This document shows positions 10,749 through 18,519 of a stretch of 37,114 nt of DNA, piece after piece. Source of the DNA: Acidobacteriota bacterium (GTDB lineage: Bacteria > Acidobacteriota > Vicinamibacteria > Fen-336); contig JAJDNV010000392.1 in NCBI GenBank assembly GCA_022340545.1, forward strand, positions 1 through 37,114, written 5' to 3'. A program made the position numbers and the translations under genes. Each line of letters begins with the position of its first letter. Within the stretch, counting starts at the first letter, position 1. Under the pieces are notes generated by a model. That model was not told where the DNA came from. It was given only the letters and a program-made list of their open reading frames with translations, and searched no databases.

Positions 10749-11722
10749 CGCGTCACCTCACTGGAGCCCGGCGCGTCGGCCGCCGCGGCTCGAATGCGCT
10801 GGATGAAGACGTCCTCGAGCGAGGGCAGGCCGGCGCGGGCGGACTCGACCTCGATCCCGGACGCCCCCAGGTGGTCGGCCAGACGGCGTGCGGCGTCCGC
10901 CGCTCTTCCGGGCTCGACGCCAGGCAGCATCACGTGCAGGCGGTCGCCGAAGACCTCCACGTTGGCCACGTCGGGGTGCCCCCTCAGTCCTTCGACCGCC
11001 CGCTTGCGAGGCCGGGCCACGACCTCGATGAACGAGCCCTCGACCTGCGATCGGAGGTTGCCGGGGGCGTCGATGGTGAGGAGCCTCCCATCGTCCATCA
11101 GCGCCACGCGGCCGCACCGTTCCGCCTCGTCGAGGTAGGGCGTGGTGAGGAGGATTGTGAGGCCCTCCCGCTGAAGTCGGGCGAGAAGCTTCCAGAAGTC
11201 GCGGCGGGACACGGGGTCCACGCCGGTGGTCGGCTCGTCGAGGACCAGCAGCTCCGGCGTGTGGACGAGCGTGCAGACGAGCGCCAGCTTCTGTTTCATG
11301 CCGCCGGACAGGCGCGCGGCGAGCCGGCCCCGGAAGGGAGTCATGCGCACCATCTCGAGGAGCTCGTCGCGTCGCGGCTTCCAGTCCCTGACGTCGTGGA
11401 TCTCGGCGAAGAAGGCGATGTTCTCGTCGACGGAGAGGTCACCGTAGAGGGAGAAGCGCTGCGAGAGATAGCCCACACGATCCGAGAGCTGACGGCGCTG
11501 CCGCGACGGGTTCAGCGCGCAGGTCTCGACGCTCCCCGATCCGGGGACGAGGATCCCGAGGACCATGCGCAGGGTCGTGGTCTTGCCGGCGCCGTCGGGC
11601 CCGATCAGGCCGAACATCTCCCCCGAGCGCACTTCCAGGGAGAGGCGATCCACGGCAAGCAGGTCGCCGAAGCGGCGGCTCACCTCGTTGAGGCGGACGA
11701 GCATCGGGGCGCCTCCGCTCAA
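10745..11722 (-). CDS. ABC transporter ATP-binding protein, equivalent to a YbhF N-terminal half; H-loop His replaced by Pro
   Basis: This is a 325-residue ATPase. Walker A is GPDGAGKTT, the signature is LSGGMKQKL, Walker B is LLVLDEPTTGVD and the D-loop is normal. At the switch position the sequence reads LLTTPYLDEAE, so the usual His is Pro (codon CCC), unlike the partner ATPase with TTHYLDEAE. The C-terminal extension ends in SLEDVFIQRIR, paralogous to the partner. The first ATG overlaps the adaptor stop by 4 nt. A second ATG at 11704 has GGAGG 7 nt upstream and may be the main start, losing six residues. The protein may be a catalytically weakened half of a heterodimer. Confidence 0.93.
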   Translation of the reverse strand: MSGGAPMLVRLNEVSRRFGDLLAVDRLSLEVRSGEMFGLIGPDGAGKTTTLRMVLGILVPGSGSVETCALNPSRQRRQLSDRVGYLSQRFSLYGDLSVDENIAFFAEIHDVRDWKPRRDELLEMVRMTPFRGRLAARLSGGMKQKLALVCTLVHTPELLVLDEPTTGVDPVSRRDFWKLLARLQREGLTILLTTPYLDEAERCGRVALMDDGRLLTIDAPGNLRSQVEGSFIEVVARPRKRAVEGLRGHPDVANVEVFGDRLHVMLPGVEPGRAADAARRLADHLGASGIEVESARAGLPSLEDVFIQRIRAAAADAPGSSEVTR

Positions 11723-12690
11723 CGCGCCGGGCCCGTGGGCTGCAGGTGGGCCTCGGCGGGCATGCCGGGTTTGAACAGCCCGTCATCGTTGTCGAGGGCG
11801 ATCTTGATCCGGAAGACGAGCTTCACGCGCTCGTCGCGGGTCTGGACGTTCTTCGGGGTGAACTCCGCGCGCGACGCGATGAACGACACGTGTCCCTTCC
11901 GCGTCTGCCCGTCGTCGGTGACCACCTCGGCCTCCTGGCCCAGGCGGATCCGGCCGAGGTCCGGCTCCGAGATGTAGGCGTTGAGCCACGCGCCGGCGAG
12001 ATCGGTCACCACCACGATGCCCGCCCCCGGGGCCATCAGCTCGCCCTGTTCCGAGAGTTTCTGGGTGACGACGCCGCCCACCGGGCTACGGATCACGGCG
12101 TCCTCGAGCTGCTGCTCGAGCTGGGCGATGCGCGCGTCGGCGGCCTGAACGCGGGCGCGGGCCGCCTCCTTCTCCTCGGTGCGGAACCCGGCCTCCAGTC
12201 GACGCAGCCGCTCGCGTGACGCCTCGACCGTGGCCGCGGCCACGTCGCGTCGGGTGCGGGCGTCGTCGCGCGCCTTGGTCGTGCCCGAGCCGACGGACAG
12301 CAGGCCCTCCATGCGCTCGAGGTCCCGGGCCGCACCCGCGAGATCGGCCTCGGAACGGGCGAGCCCGGCCTTCGCCTCGAGGATGTCCTCCTTGCGGGTC
12401 CCCGCCAGACGCAGGCTCAGCTCGGCCTGGGCGAGCGCCCGCTCGGCCTCCGCCGATTGCAGGGCGAGGCGCGTGTCGACGGTATCGATGCGGGCGATCT
12501 CCAGACCGGCCTCGACGTTGGATCCCTCGTCGACGGACAGGTGCTCGAGGGTTCCGGCCACCTTGGTCGAGATCAGGACCTCGGTGGCCTCCACGTGGCC
12601 AGAGGCGAGGATCCGCCCGTTTTCGCTTCCCCGCCCGCAGGCGGCGGCGAGAAAGGCAGTCCCCAGGACGACTGCGACCGAGCGCTTCAT
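11719..12690 (-). CDS. HlyD/YbhG-type membrane fusion lipoprotein
   Basis: This is a 323-residue periplasmic adaptor linking the ABC permeases to the TolC channel. The N-terminus MKRSVAVVLGTAFLAAAC is a lipoprotein signal with the cysteine at 18. A biotinyl-lipoyl half-domain follows at about 30-70 (GHVEATEVLISTKVAGTLEH). A long coiled-coil hairpin spans about 70-200, rich in Ala, Glu and Arg, and the second lipoyl half is at VIRSPVGGVVTQKLSEQGEL. The beta-barrel part ends near EAHLQP. Start and stop overlap the neighbouring genes by 4 nt (ATGA). Size and order match YbhG. Confidence 0.93.
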   Translation of the reverse strand: MKRSVAVVLGTAFLAAACGRGSENGRILASGHVEATEVLISTKVAGTLEHLSVDEGSNVEAGLEIARIDTVDTRLALQSAEAERALAQAELSLRLAGTRKEDILEAKAGLARSEADLAGAARDLERMEGLLSVGSGTTKARDDARTRRDVAAATVEASRERLRRLEAGFRTEEKEAARARVQAADARIAQLEQQLEDAVIRSPVGGVVTQKLSEQGELMAPGAGIVVVTDLAGAWLNAYISEPDLGRIRLGQEAEVVTDDGQTRKGHVSFIASRAEFTPKNVQTRDERVKLVFRIKIALDNDDGLFKPGMPAEAHLQPTGPAR

Positions 12691-13385
12691 GAGCGCGCTC
12701 CTTTCCTCTTCTTCGATTTCTTCTTCGTTTCGGAGGACGCTTCGGGAGCGAGGCCCCGGACCGTCATCTCCTCGAGGTGGTGGATGAAGGCCTGTGCGGT
12801 CGGCTGCTTGAAGGGGACGTGGGGCGCCGCGCGACGGCGGGCGGGCTCAGTGGCGAAGAAGAACCCCAGGGCCCCCACGAGCGCGAAGTGGAACAGAACG
12901 GGATCCACGCGGCGGAACAGCCCCTCGCGGTGTCCCCGTTCGGCGAGCCGACGTGTCACACGCATGATCGAGAGCAGGTGGGGCAGCACCGCGGGGTGGA
13001 TGCCCGTGGACACCGCCTCGCGCAGGAACAGGGCGGGGAAGTCCGGACGTCCCCGGGTCATGTCCTCGAAGGCCCGGAGGAACAGGTGCAGCCCCTCGCG
13101 GGCGTCGGGGGCCCCGTCCTCGACTGTGCGAAGCCGCTCTGCCATCTCGACGAAGGCCGACTCCAGCACCGCGACGTAGAGTCCGCGCTTCCCCCCGAAG
13201 TGATAGCTGATGAGGGCCTTGTTGATCCCGGCCCGCGTGGCGAGATCCTCGACCGAGACCCCGTCGAAGCCCTTCTCGGGGAAGAGCCGGGCCCCGGCTT
13301 CCAGCAGCGCGCGCCGGGTTGCGTCAGGGTCGCGTCTCTCGCGGCCCTTCTTCCTGCGAGATGGACGCGCCAGGCTCGTGACCAC
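12687..13385 (-). CDS. TetR-family transcriptional regulator, CecR-like
   Basis: This 232-residue repressor-type protein has an N-terminal helix-turn-helix at about residues 22-68 (TRRALLEAGARLFPEKGF, then VEDLATRAGINKALISYHFG). A helical ligand-binding domain with a CecR/YttP-like C-terminal region follows, ending in a Lys-rich tail. It is the first gene of the efflux operon and overlaps the adaptor gene by 4 nt, the same arrangement as cecR-ybhG in E. coli. The start codon is GTG with GGAG about 11 nt upstream. It probably represses its own promoter (see the promoter and palindrome at 13413-13461). The inducer is unknown. Confidence 0.92.
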   Translation of the reverse strand: MVTSLARPSRRKKGRERRDPDATRRALLEAGARLFPEKGFDGVSVEDLATRAGINKALISYHFGGKRGLYVAVLESAFVEMAERLRTVEDGAPDAREGLHLFLRAFEDMTRGRPDFPALFLREAVSTGIHPAVLPHLLSIMRVTRRLAERGHREGLFRRVDPVLFHFALVGALGFFFATEPARRRAAPHVPFKQPTAQAFIHHLEEMTVRGLAPEASSETKKKSKKRKGARS

Positions 13386-13412
13386 GATGTGGGAGTCTCC
13401 GTGAGTTCGCAG

Positions 13413-13432
13413 TTAATCAAACGTCCATTTAA
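13413..13432. promoter_or_regulatory. Candidate TetR operator
   Basis: TTAATCAAACGTCCATTTAA is an imperfect 20-bp palindrome with outer TTAA arms and a central ACGT. It lies directly downstream of, and abuts, the -10 element of the tetR promoter, covering the expected transcription start. It forms an AT-rich island in very GC-rich DNA. Position and symmetry fit autorepression; binding is inferred. Confidence 0.5.
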
Positions 13433-13461
13433 TTCATAGGCCGCCGACCGTCTCGTGTCAA
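13433..13461 (-). promoter_or_regulatory. Sigma-70-like promoter of the efflux operon
   Basis: On the minus strand a perfect -35 TTGACA (13461-13456) is followed after exactly 17 nt by TATGAA (13438-13433). The expected start near 13426 gives a 5' leader of about 40 nt before the tetR GTG. It is the best-formed promoter in the window. Confidence 0.7.
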
Positions 13462-13498
13462 GCGCTTTCGCTCTGAGCTCGACTTCGCGTCCCCCGAG

Positions 13499-13537
13499 CC
13501 CCCTACGTGGGGAGGGCTAGGGTGGGGGGTCAATGAA
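13499..13537 (-). repeat. Dispersed palindromic repeat, partial unit
   Basis: Only the head and hairpin 1 of the repeat are present (read on the minus strand: TTCATTGACCCCCC, then CCCTCCCCACGTAGGGGG). It is truncated before hairpin 2 and is tandem to the full unit at 13531-13670. Confidence 0.8.
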
Positions 13538-13670
13538 CAAGTGCAGCGGGCCACCAGGCCCAGGCTCGCCCGCGTGTCCCCACCCGCGGGACACGCGGGC
13601 GTACCGGGCCTATCTCAAGCATTTCCCTCCCCCTACGTGGGGAGGGATAGGGTGGGGGGTCAATGAATGA
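13531..13670 (-). repeat. Dispersed palindromic repeat, full inverted unit
   Basis: This is the same modules as the 9.1-kb units but on the opposite strand. The central stem is a perfect 14 bp (13567-13580 with 13588-13601, 7-nt loop). The head lies only 4 nt from the 3' end of the outer-membrane protein gene, so it forms part of that transcript's 3' end. Confidence 0.88.
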
Positions 13671-13674
13671 TCGG

Positions 13675-14352
13675 TCAGAACCGGAGGGTGAGGCCCCCCT
13701 CGAAGCTGAACTGGTTCGAGTACTGGGCGTTCCCGACGACCCAGCAGCCCCACCACGGGTCGCACCACCAGCCGGCGGCGTCGGTCTTGATGTAGGTCGG
13801 AGTCCAGCGGCCACCTGCGAAGACCCCGAAGTTCTGGCTCGGGTAGATCTTGACGCCGAGGCCCCAGGTCGTGGAGAAGCGGGACTCGCTCGGAATCGCT
13901 CGGGTGTCGTTGCCCACGCCCATGATCGTGACGTTGCTGTAGCGCGTGACGCCCAGCCCGCCGAGGACGTAGGGGCGGACGGTGTCGAAGGCGTCGCCGA
14001 AGTTGTAGGCGAAGAAGCCGTGGTAGTTGTCGACGTTCATCGGGGACACCTCGGTGGTCGTGGTTCCCTTCGCCACGAGGGTGCTGTCCTGCCGGTCCCA
14101 GAGGAACCCGACCTCCACGTCCTCCGTCACGAAGAAGCCGATCGAAAGGCCGTACGACCCCGAGTTCTTCGGGTCGATCCGGTTGTAGACGTTCCCGTCC
14201 GAGCCTTCCCGAGCGTCGCCGCTGACCCCGTCGGAGAAGGTGTAGCCAGCCCAGCCCTGGAGCTCGATCCGGGGATCCTGTGCCTGGGCCGGCACGGCGA
14301 CGAGCAACGCAAGCGGGGCAATCCACGCCATGTTCTTCAACACCAAAGTCAT
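13675..14352 (-). CDS. Small outer-membrane beta-barrel protein (OmpA/OmpW-like barrel)
   Basis: The product is about 225 residues. It has a signal peptide (NMAWIAPLALLVAVPAQAQ), alternating amphipathic strands such as WAGYTFSD, YGLSIGFFV and VRPYVLGGLGVTRY, and a C-terminal GLTLRF with terminal Phe, the BAM recognition feature. An unusual Trp-rich loop with two cysteines (GWWCDPWWGCWVVG) lies near the C-terminus and may form a surface disulfide. The start is unsure: GGGAGG touches the ATG at 14352, which is too close, while an in-frame TTG at 14346 has a 6-nt spacing. The gene is divergent from the sensor phosphatase. No specific family name is claimed. Confidence 0.8.
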   Translation of the reverse strand: MTLVLKNMAWIAPLALLVAVPAQAQDPRIELQGWAGYTFSDGVSGDAREGSDGNVYNRIDPKNSGSYGLSIGFFVTEDVEVGFLWDRQDSTLVAKGTTTTEVSPMNVDNYHGFFAYNFGDAFDTVRPYVLGGLGVTRYSNVTIMGVGNDTRAIPSESRFSTTWGLGVKIYPSQNFGVFAGGRWTPTYIKTDAAGWWCDPWWGCWVVGNAQYSNQFSFEGGLTLRF

Positions 14353-14358
14353 CCTCCC
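14353..14358 (-). promoter_or_regulatory. Ribosome-binding site that questions the barrel-gene start
   Basis: GGGAGG on the minus strand directly adjoins the ATG at 14352 with zero spacing. The in-frame TTG at 14346 (6 nt) or GTG at 14343 (9 nt) fit it better, and both keep the signal peptide intact. Confidence 0.5.
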
Positions 14359-14484
14359 TACAGTGATTCTTTGCCTGGTCCGCCGGATCCCGTTGGCCCC
14401 CGTTCCGGCGGTGGATGTCGGCGCGCTCAACACGCGTCGCCGCGTGCCCCGAGCACCATTCCACAATGGGTCCTGCTCAGGCGG

Positions 14485-14517
14485 TTGTCAACACGATCGG
14501 CGGGTATAATCCCGCCG
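14485..14517 (+). promoter_or_regulatory. Promoter with -10 inside a palindrome, before the sensor phosphatase
   Basis: A perfect TATAAT (14505-14510) is flanked by CGGCGGG (14498-14504) and CCCGCCG (14511-14517), an inverted repeat of 7 bp. The TTGTCA at 14485-14490 has a short 14-nt spacing, so the -35 is doubtful. The start would be about 20 nt before the ATG. The palindrome could be an operator over the -10. Confidence 0.5.
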
Positions 14518-14536
14518 CGTTCCGAGCACCCCTGCC

Positions 14537-16495
14537 ATGGACTCCCCGAGCCACGCCGCCCACCGAGGATTCCGCAGCCTCACCACCCGCCTCATCGTCT
14601 GGACCCTGCTCGCGGTGGGGGCGGTGTACGTCGTCACCGTGGTCGTCTCCAACCTCCTCGGGCGTCGGATGGCCCTGGCCGCGGCCGAGCGCGAGGCGGT
14701 CAACGAGAGCGACGCCCTCGCCGGCCGCGTGCAGGACATCCTCCACGCGGTCGAGGAGCGGACCCTCGTCCTGGCCCAGGTGGTGGAGACGCTGGAGCCC
14801 GGCGACGAGGATCTCGGTCGCCTCCTGCGGGCCTTCGTCCCCGGCAACTCCGAGGTCTACGGCGCGGCGGTGGCCTTCGTGCCGGGGACCGGCCCCGGGC
14901 GCGACGGGCCCCACGCCCTGTACTTCCACCGCGTGGCCAATCAGCCCGAGGAGATCGTCTCCGCCGATCTCGCCACAAACGAGTACCGCTACTGGGAGCA
15001 GGAGTGGTACACGGAGCCCGTCCGCACCGGGAGACCCCGCTGGTCGGAACCCTACCGTGACGTGGGCGGGGGCGAGGTGGCCATGGTCACGTGGTCCGTG
15101 CCCCTCCACGGGCCCGACGGCACGATACGAGGGGTGGTCACCTCCGACCTGCGCCTTCGCTGGCTCGACGACCTCGTGCGTCAGCTGGAGCTGGGCCGCA
15201 CCGGCGTCGGGCTGATCGTGTCCCGATCACAGCGGGTCATCGCGGCCTCCGACCGCGGTGTCGCCGACCGGATCGACGCGTCCGAGCACGTCCTCGAGGA
15301 GCTCACCCCGAAGGAGCGCGTCCGATACCGGCCCATCGTCGATCGCATGCTCGCCGGGGATTCGGGCTTCGAGTCGGTGGAGCTCGGCGGCCGGCGCTAC
15401 CGGCTCACGTTTCGGCCCATCGGTCATGCCGGCTGGTCCATGGCCGGGCTCTATCCGGAGGACGAGCTGTTCCAGGAGGTCGGGTGGCTGCGCACCGTGC
15501 AGGCTGGCCTCTCAGTCGGAGGGCTCGGTCTCCTTGCCCTGGTCGTCGTCGTTCTCACGCGCCGGCTCACCCGACCCCTCGGCGCCCTCGCCCGGAGCGC
15601 CGACGAGATGGCGACCGGTGGCCTCGACGCGATCCTTCCCCCGGTAGAGACGCGAGACGAGATCGGGCGGCTCACACGAGCCTTCCATGACATGCGGGAC
15701 TCGCTCAAGACCTACATTCGGGACCTCCAGGAGACGACCGCGGCCAAGGAGCGCCTGGAGGGCGAGCTCAAGGTCGCGCGGCGCATCCAGGCCGACATGC
15801 TCCCGAAGCCCACGGCGGGCGGGCCCAGTGAAGGGTACGAGCTCTCGGCCACGCTGATCCCCGCCCGAGCGGTCGGGGGGGACCTCTTCGACCACTTCCG
15901 GGATGGGCGGCGAGTCTTCTTCCTGGTCGGCGACGTGTCGGGGAAGGGGGTGCCGGCCGCGCTCTTCATGGCCCGGACGAAGACGCTGTTCGAAGCGCTC
16001 GCCACGCGTGACGTCGATCCCGGAGCCATCCTCGCTGCGGCAAACCACAACCTCTGCACAGAGAACGAAGCCGGCATGTTCGTCACCGCGGTCTGCGGCA
16101 TGCTCGACGTGACGACGGGCGAGCTCACCTTCGCCCTGGCTGGGCACGATCCGCCCATCCTCGTCCCAGCCGAGGGTGCCCCGGAGCCGCTCCAGGTCGA
16201 AGGTGGCCGCGTGCTGGGGCTGATCGAGAGGTCAGACTACCCCGTGAACCGCCTGCGCCTCGGTCACCGGGACGCCATTGTCATGTTCACCGACGGCGTC
16301 TCCGAGGCGCAGAATGCCGAAGGCGGATTCTTCGGGCTCGACCGGATCGTCGAAACCGTGGGGCGGCACCGCCACGAGGAGGCCCGCGCGGTCACCGGGT
16401 CTCTCCTGGAAGCGGTGCGGGATTTCGCTGGAGAGGCACCCCAGTCCGACGACATCACGCTGATGACCCTGCGGTACCTCTCACCACCCGCCTGA
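14537..16495 (+). CDS. Membrane sensor PP2C phosphatase (Cache-HAMP-SpoIIE/RsbU)
   Basis: This is a 652-residue inner-membrane signalling protein. Helix 1 is at about 19-41, a periplasmic double-Cache-like domain at about 45-320 (with EQEWYTEPVRTGRPRWSEPY), helix 2 at about 323-343, HAMP to about 395, a short coiled coil, then a PP2C SpoIIE domain at about 430-650. Metal-binding aspartates appear in GGDLFD (Asp449), GDVSGKG (Asp466) and SDDITLM near the end, so it should be an active Ser/Thr phosphatase. RsbU-type proteins usually dephosphorylate an anti-anti-sigma STAS protein. No anti-sigma gene is next door, although the next gene carries a STAS-like domain. Confidence 0.93.
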   Translation: MDSPSHAAHRGFRSLTTRLIVWTLLAVGAVYVVTVVVSNLLGRRMALAAAEREAVNESDALAGRVQDILHAVEERTLVLAQVVETLEPGDEDLGRLLRAFVPGNSEVYGAAVAFVPGTGPGRDGPHALYFHRVANQPEEIVSADLATNEYRYWEQEWYTEPVRTGRPRWSEPYRDVGGGEVAMVTWSVPLHGPDGTIRGVVTSDLRLRWLDDLVRQLELGRTGVGLIVSRSQRVIAASDRGVADRIDASEHVLEELTPKERVRYRPIVDRMLAGDSGFESVELGGRRYRLTFRPIGHAGWSMAGLYPEDELFQEVGWLRTVQAGLSVGGLGLLALVVVVLTRRLTRPLGALARSADEMATGGLDAILPPVETRDEIGRLTRAFHDMRDSLKTYIRDLQETTAAKERLEGELKVARRIQADMLPKPTAGGPSEGYELSATLIPARAVGGDLFDHFRDGRRVFFLVGDVSGKGVPAALFMARTKTLFEALATRDVDPGAILAAANHNLCTENEAGMFVTAVCGMLDVTTGELTFALAGHDPPILVPAEGAPEPLQVEGGRVLGLIERSDYPVNRLRLGHRDAIVMFTDGVSEAQNAEGGFFGLDRIVETVGRHRHEEARAVTGSLLEAVRDFAGEAPQSDDITLMTLRYLSPPA

Positions 16496-16549
16496 GCCCG
16501 GAGCGCCGACGTCGACGCGAGATGACAAGGCCGGCCCGCGCGTCTGTAC

Positions 16550-16577
16550 TTGAATGACGCCGCGCCAAAAGGATACT
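16550..16577 (+). promoter_or_regulatory. Possible promoter of the mla-type operon
   Basis: TTGAAT at 16550-16555 and GATACT at 16572-16577 are spaced by 16 nt; each matches the consensus at 4 of 6. A start near 16584 would leave about 29 nt before the ATG at 16613, and would exclude the TTG at 16550 as start codon. Confidence 0.4.
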
Positions 16578-16612
16578 CTCGGCCCGTTTCTGGAGACCAC
16601 TCGAGCTTTCGA

Positions 16613-17758
16613 ATGTCGACAACCACGAGCGCGGACCCCCGCTACGACGTGGAGCACGACACCGCGTCCGGAACCCTTCGCCTCCGGCTGAACGGCACCT
16701 GGACCGTAGACACAGGGCTTCCTCCGGGCCGAGAGCTGGTGCCGCTCGTCCAGTCCCTGCCCCGGGGCTCGCGTGTTGTTCTCGAGGACGCCGGCATCGG
16801 GGACTGGGACAGCCTCCTCGTGGCCTTCGCGCGCACGACGTTCCTCGTCGCGATGGATCACGGCGTGAGCGTCGATGCCTCGGGACTGCCCGAGGGGGCA
16901 CGGAAGCTGCTCGACCTCGCGGCGGAGGTGCCGCCGAAGGACGAGGATCGCCCCGGCGAGGACGACGCCCTCACCGCGCGGGTGGGGCGCATCGCTCTCG
17001 GGGCCTGGGACACGGTCTCCGACGCCACCGAGTTCCTGGGCGAGGTCGTGCAGGCCTTCGGGACCTTCCTCCGCGGTCGAGCGCGGTTCCGCCGCGTCGA
17101 CCTGATGCACGCGACGGAGAGTGCCGGGGTGGGGGCCCTCGGGATCGTGGCCCTGATCAACTTCCTCGTTGGAACGGTGCTGGCCTTCGTGGGGGCGGTC
17201 CAGCTCGAGCAGTTCGGGGCGACGATCTACGTGGCCAACCTGGTGGGCATCGCGGTGGCCCGGGTCCTCGGGGCACTCATGACGGGAATCGTGATGTCGG
17301 GGAGAACGGGAGCCTCCTTTGCCGCGGTCCTGGGCACGATGAACGTGAACGAGGAGACCGACGCGCTGCAGACGATGGGCCTGAAGCCGGTCGAGTTCCT
17401 CGTCCTGCCGCGGGTCCTCGCCACCACCCTCATGCTGCCCGCCCTCACCGCCTATGCGATCCTCATGGGCATGCTGGGCGGGATGTTCGTCGGGGTGACG
17501 CTCCTCAGGATCGGACCCATCCAGTACCTCACGCAGACGCAGGACGCGCTGGACCTGAGGCAGGTGGTGATCGGCCTCTCGATGGGCCTGGCCTTCGGGA
17601 TGGTCGTGGCCCTCACTGGCTGCTACTACGGTCTGCGCTGCGGGCGCAGCTCCGCCGCGGTGGGCCAGGCGACGACGAAGGCGGTGGTCTCGTCGATCGT
17701 GCTGGTGGTCGTCGTGACCGCTGTCTTCACCGTGATTCTGTACCTTCTGGAGTTGTGA
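16613..17758 (+). CDS. mlaE: MlaE-family phospholipid ABC permease with N-terminal STAS-like domain
   Basis: The product is 381 residues. Residues about 1-100 (YDVEHDTASGTLRLRLNG to VSVDASGLPEGA) resemble the STAS fold fused to MlaE in several lineages. In E. coli this domain is a separate protein, MlaB. The rest is the MlaE permease: a helical interfacial segment, then five membrane helices with the EETDALQTMGLKPVEFLVLP motif typical of the family. It forms the inner-membrane core that binds MlaF and the MCE protein for lipid transport across the envelope. The ATG at 16613 fits the promoter; an in-frame TTG at 16550 is less likely. The stop overlaps the next ATG by 1 nt. Confidence 0.93.
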   Translation: MSTTTSADPRYDVEHDTASGTLRLRLNGTWTVDTGLPPGRELVPLVQSLPRGSRVVLEDAGIGDWDSLLVAFARTTFLVAMDHGVSVDASGLPEGARKLLDLAAEVPPKDEDRPGEDDALTARVGRIALGAWDTVSDATEFLGEVVQAFGTFLRGRARFRRVDLMHATESAGVGALGIVALINFLVGTVLAFVGAVQLEQFGATIYVANLVGIAVARVLGALMTGIVMSGRTGASFAAVLGTMNVNEETDALQTMGLKPVEFLVLPRVLATTLMLPALTAYAILMGMLGGMFVGVTLLRIGPIQYLTQTQDALDLRQVVIGLSMGLAFGMVVALTGCYYGLRCGRSSAAVGQATTKAVVSSIVLVVVVTAVFTVILYLLEL

Positions 17759-18519
17759 TGGACGAGACCCAGGCGGCGAGCGTGCAGATCCAGGTCGAGA
17801 GCCTGACGATGGCGTTCGGCAGCCACGTTGTGCAGCGGGACGTCAGCTTCGACGTGCGTCCGGGCGAGATCTTCGTGATCATGGGGGATAGCGGCTGCGG
17901 CAAGAGCACGCTGATGCGGCACATGATCGGGCTGAACCGGCCGGCGGCGGGGCGCGTGCTCTACCGGGGTGAGGACTTCTGGGACGCCGACGTGGACGAG
18001 CAGGAGCGGCTCCAGCGCGGCTTCGGCGTCCTCTACCAGACCGCGGCCCTCTTCACCTCGATGACCCTCATCGAGAACGTGTCCCTGCCCCTGCTCGAGT
18101 ACTCCGACCTCGCGCCGAGCCAGGTCCAGCAGGTGGCGAAGCTCAAGCTCGCCCTCGTCGGCCTCGCCGGGTTCGAGGAGTACTACCCCTCCGAGATCAG
18201 CGGGGGGATGAGAAAGCGCGCGGGCCTGGCCCGGGCCATGGCCCTCGATCCCGACATCCTCTACTTCGACGAGCCCTCCGCCGGGCTCGACCCCCTGAGC
18301 TCGCGCCGCCTCGACGACCTGATCCTCGAGCTGCGCGACAGCCTCGGGACGACCGTCGTGCTCGTGACGCACGAGCTGCCCAGCATCTTCGAGCTGGGCG
18401 ACAACGCCATATTCCTCGACGCGGAGCGGAAGACCATGATTGCGCAGGGCAAGCCGGGCGAACTCAAGGAAAGCCCCGACCCCAAGGTCCGAGCCTTCAT
18501 GAGCCGGGGGCGGCTATGA
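17758..18519 (+). CDS. mlaF: MlaF-family ABC ATPase
   Basis: This 253-residue cytoplasmic ATPase powers the MlaE/MlaD lipid transporter. Walker A is GDSGCGKST, the signature is the MlaF form ISGGMRKRAGLARAMAL, Walker B is ILYFDEPSAGLDP, and the H-loop is VTHELPS. The ALFTSMTLIENVSLPL segment is characteristic of the MlaF/MKL clade. The ATG at 17758 overlaps the mlaE TGA by 1 nt (a GTG three bases earlier is possible). Its stop overlaps the mlaD start by 4 nt, so subunit synthesis is coupled. Confidence 0.95.
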   Translation: MDETQAASVQIQVESLTMAFGSHVVQRDVSFDVRPGEIFVIMGDSGCGKSTLMRHMIGLNRPAAGRVLYRGEDFWDADVDEQERLQRGFGVLYQTAALFTSMTLIENVSLPLLEYSDLAPSQVQQVAKLKLALVGLAGFEEYYPSEISGGMRKRAGLARAMALDPDILYFDEPSAGLDPLSSRRLDDLILELRDSLGTTVVLVTHELPSIFELGDNAIFLDAERKTMIAQGKPGELKESPDPKVRAFMSRGRL

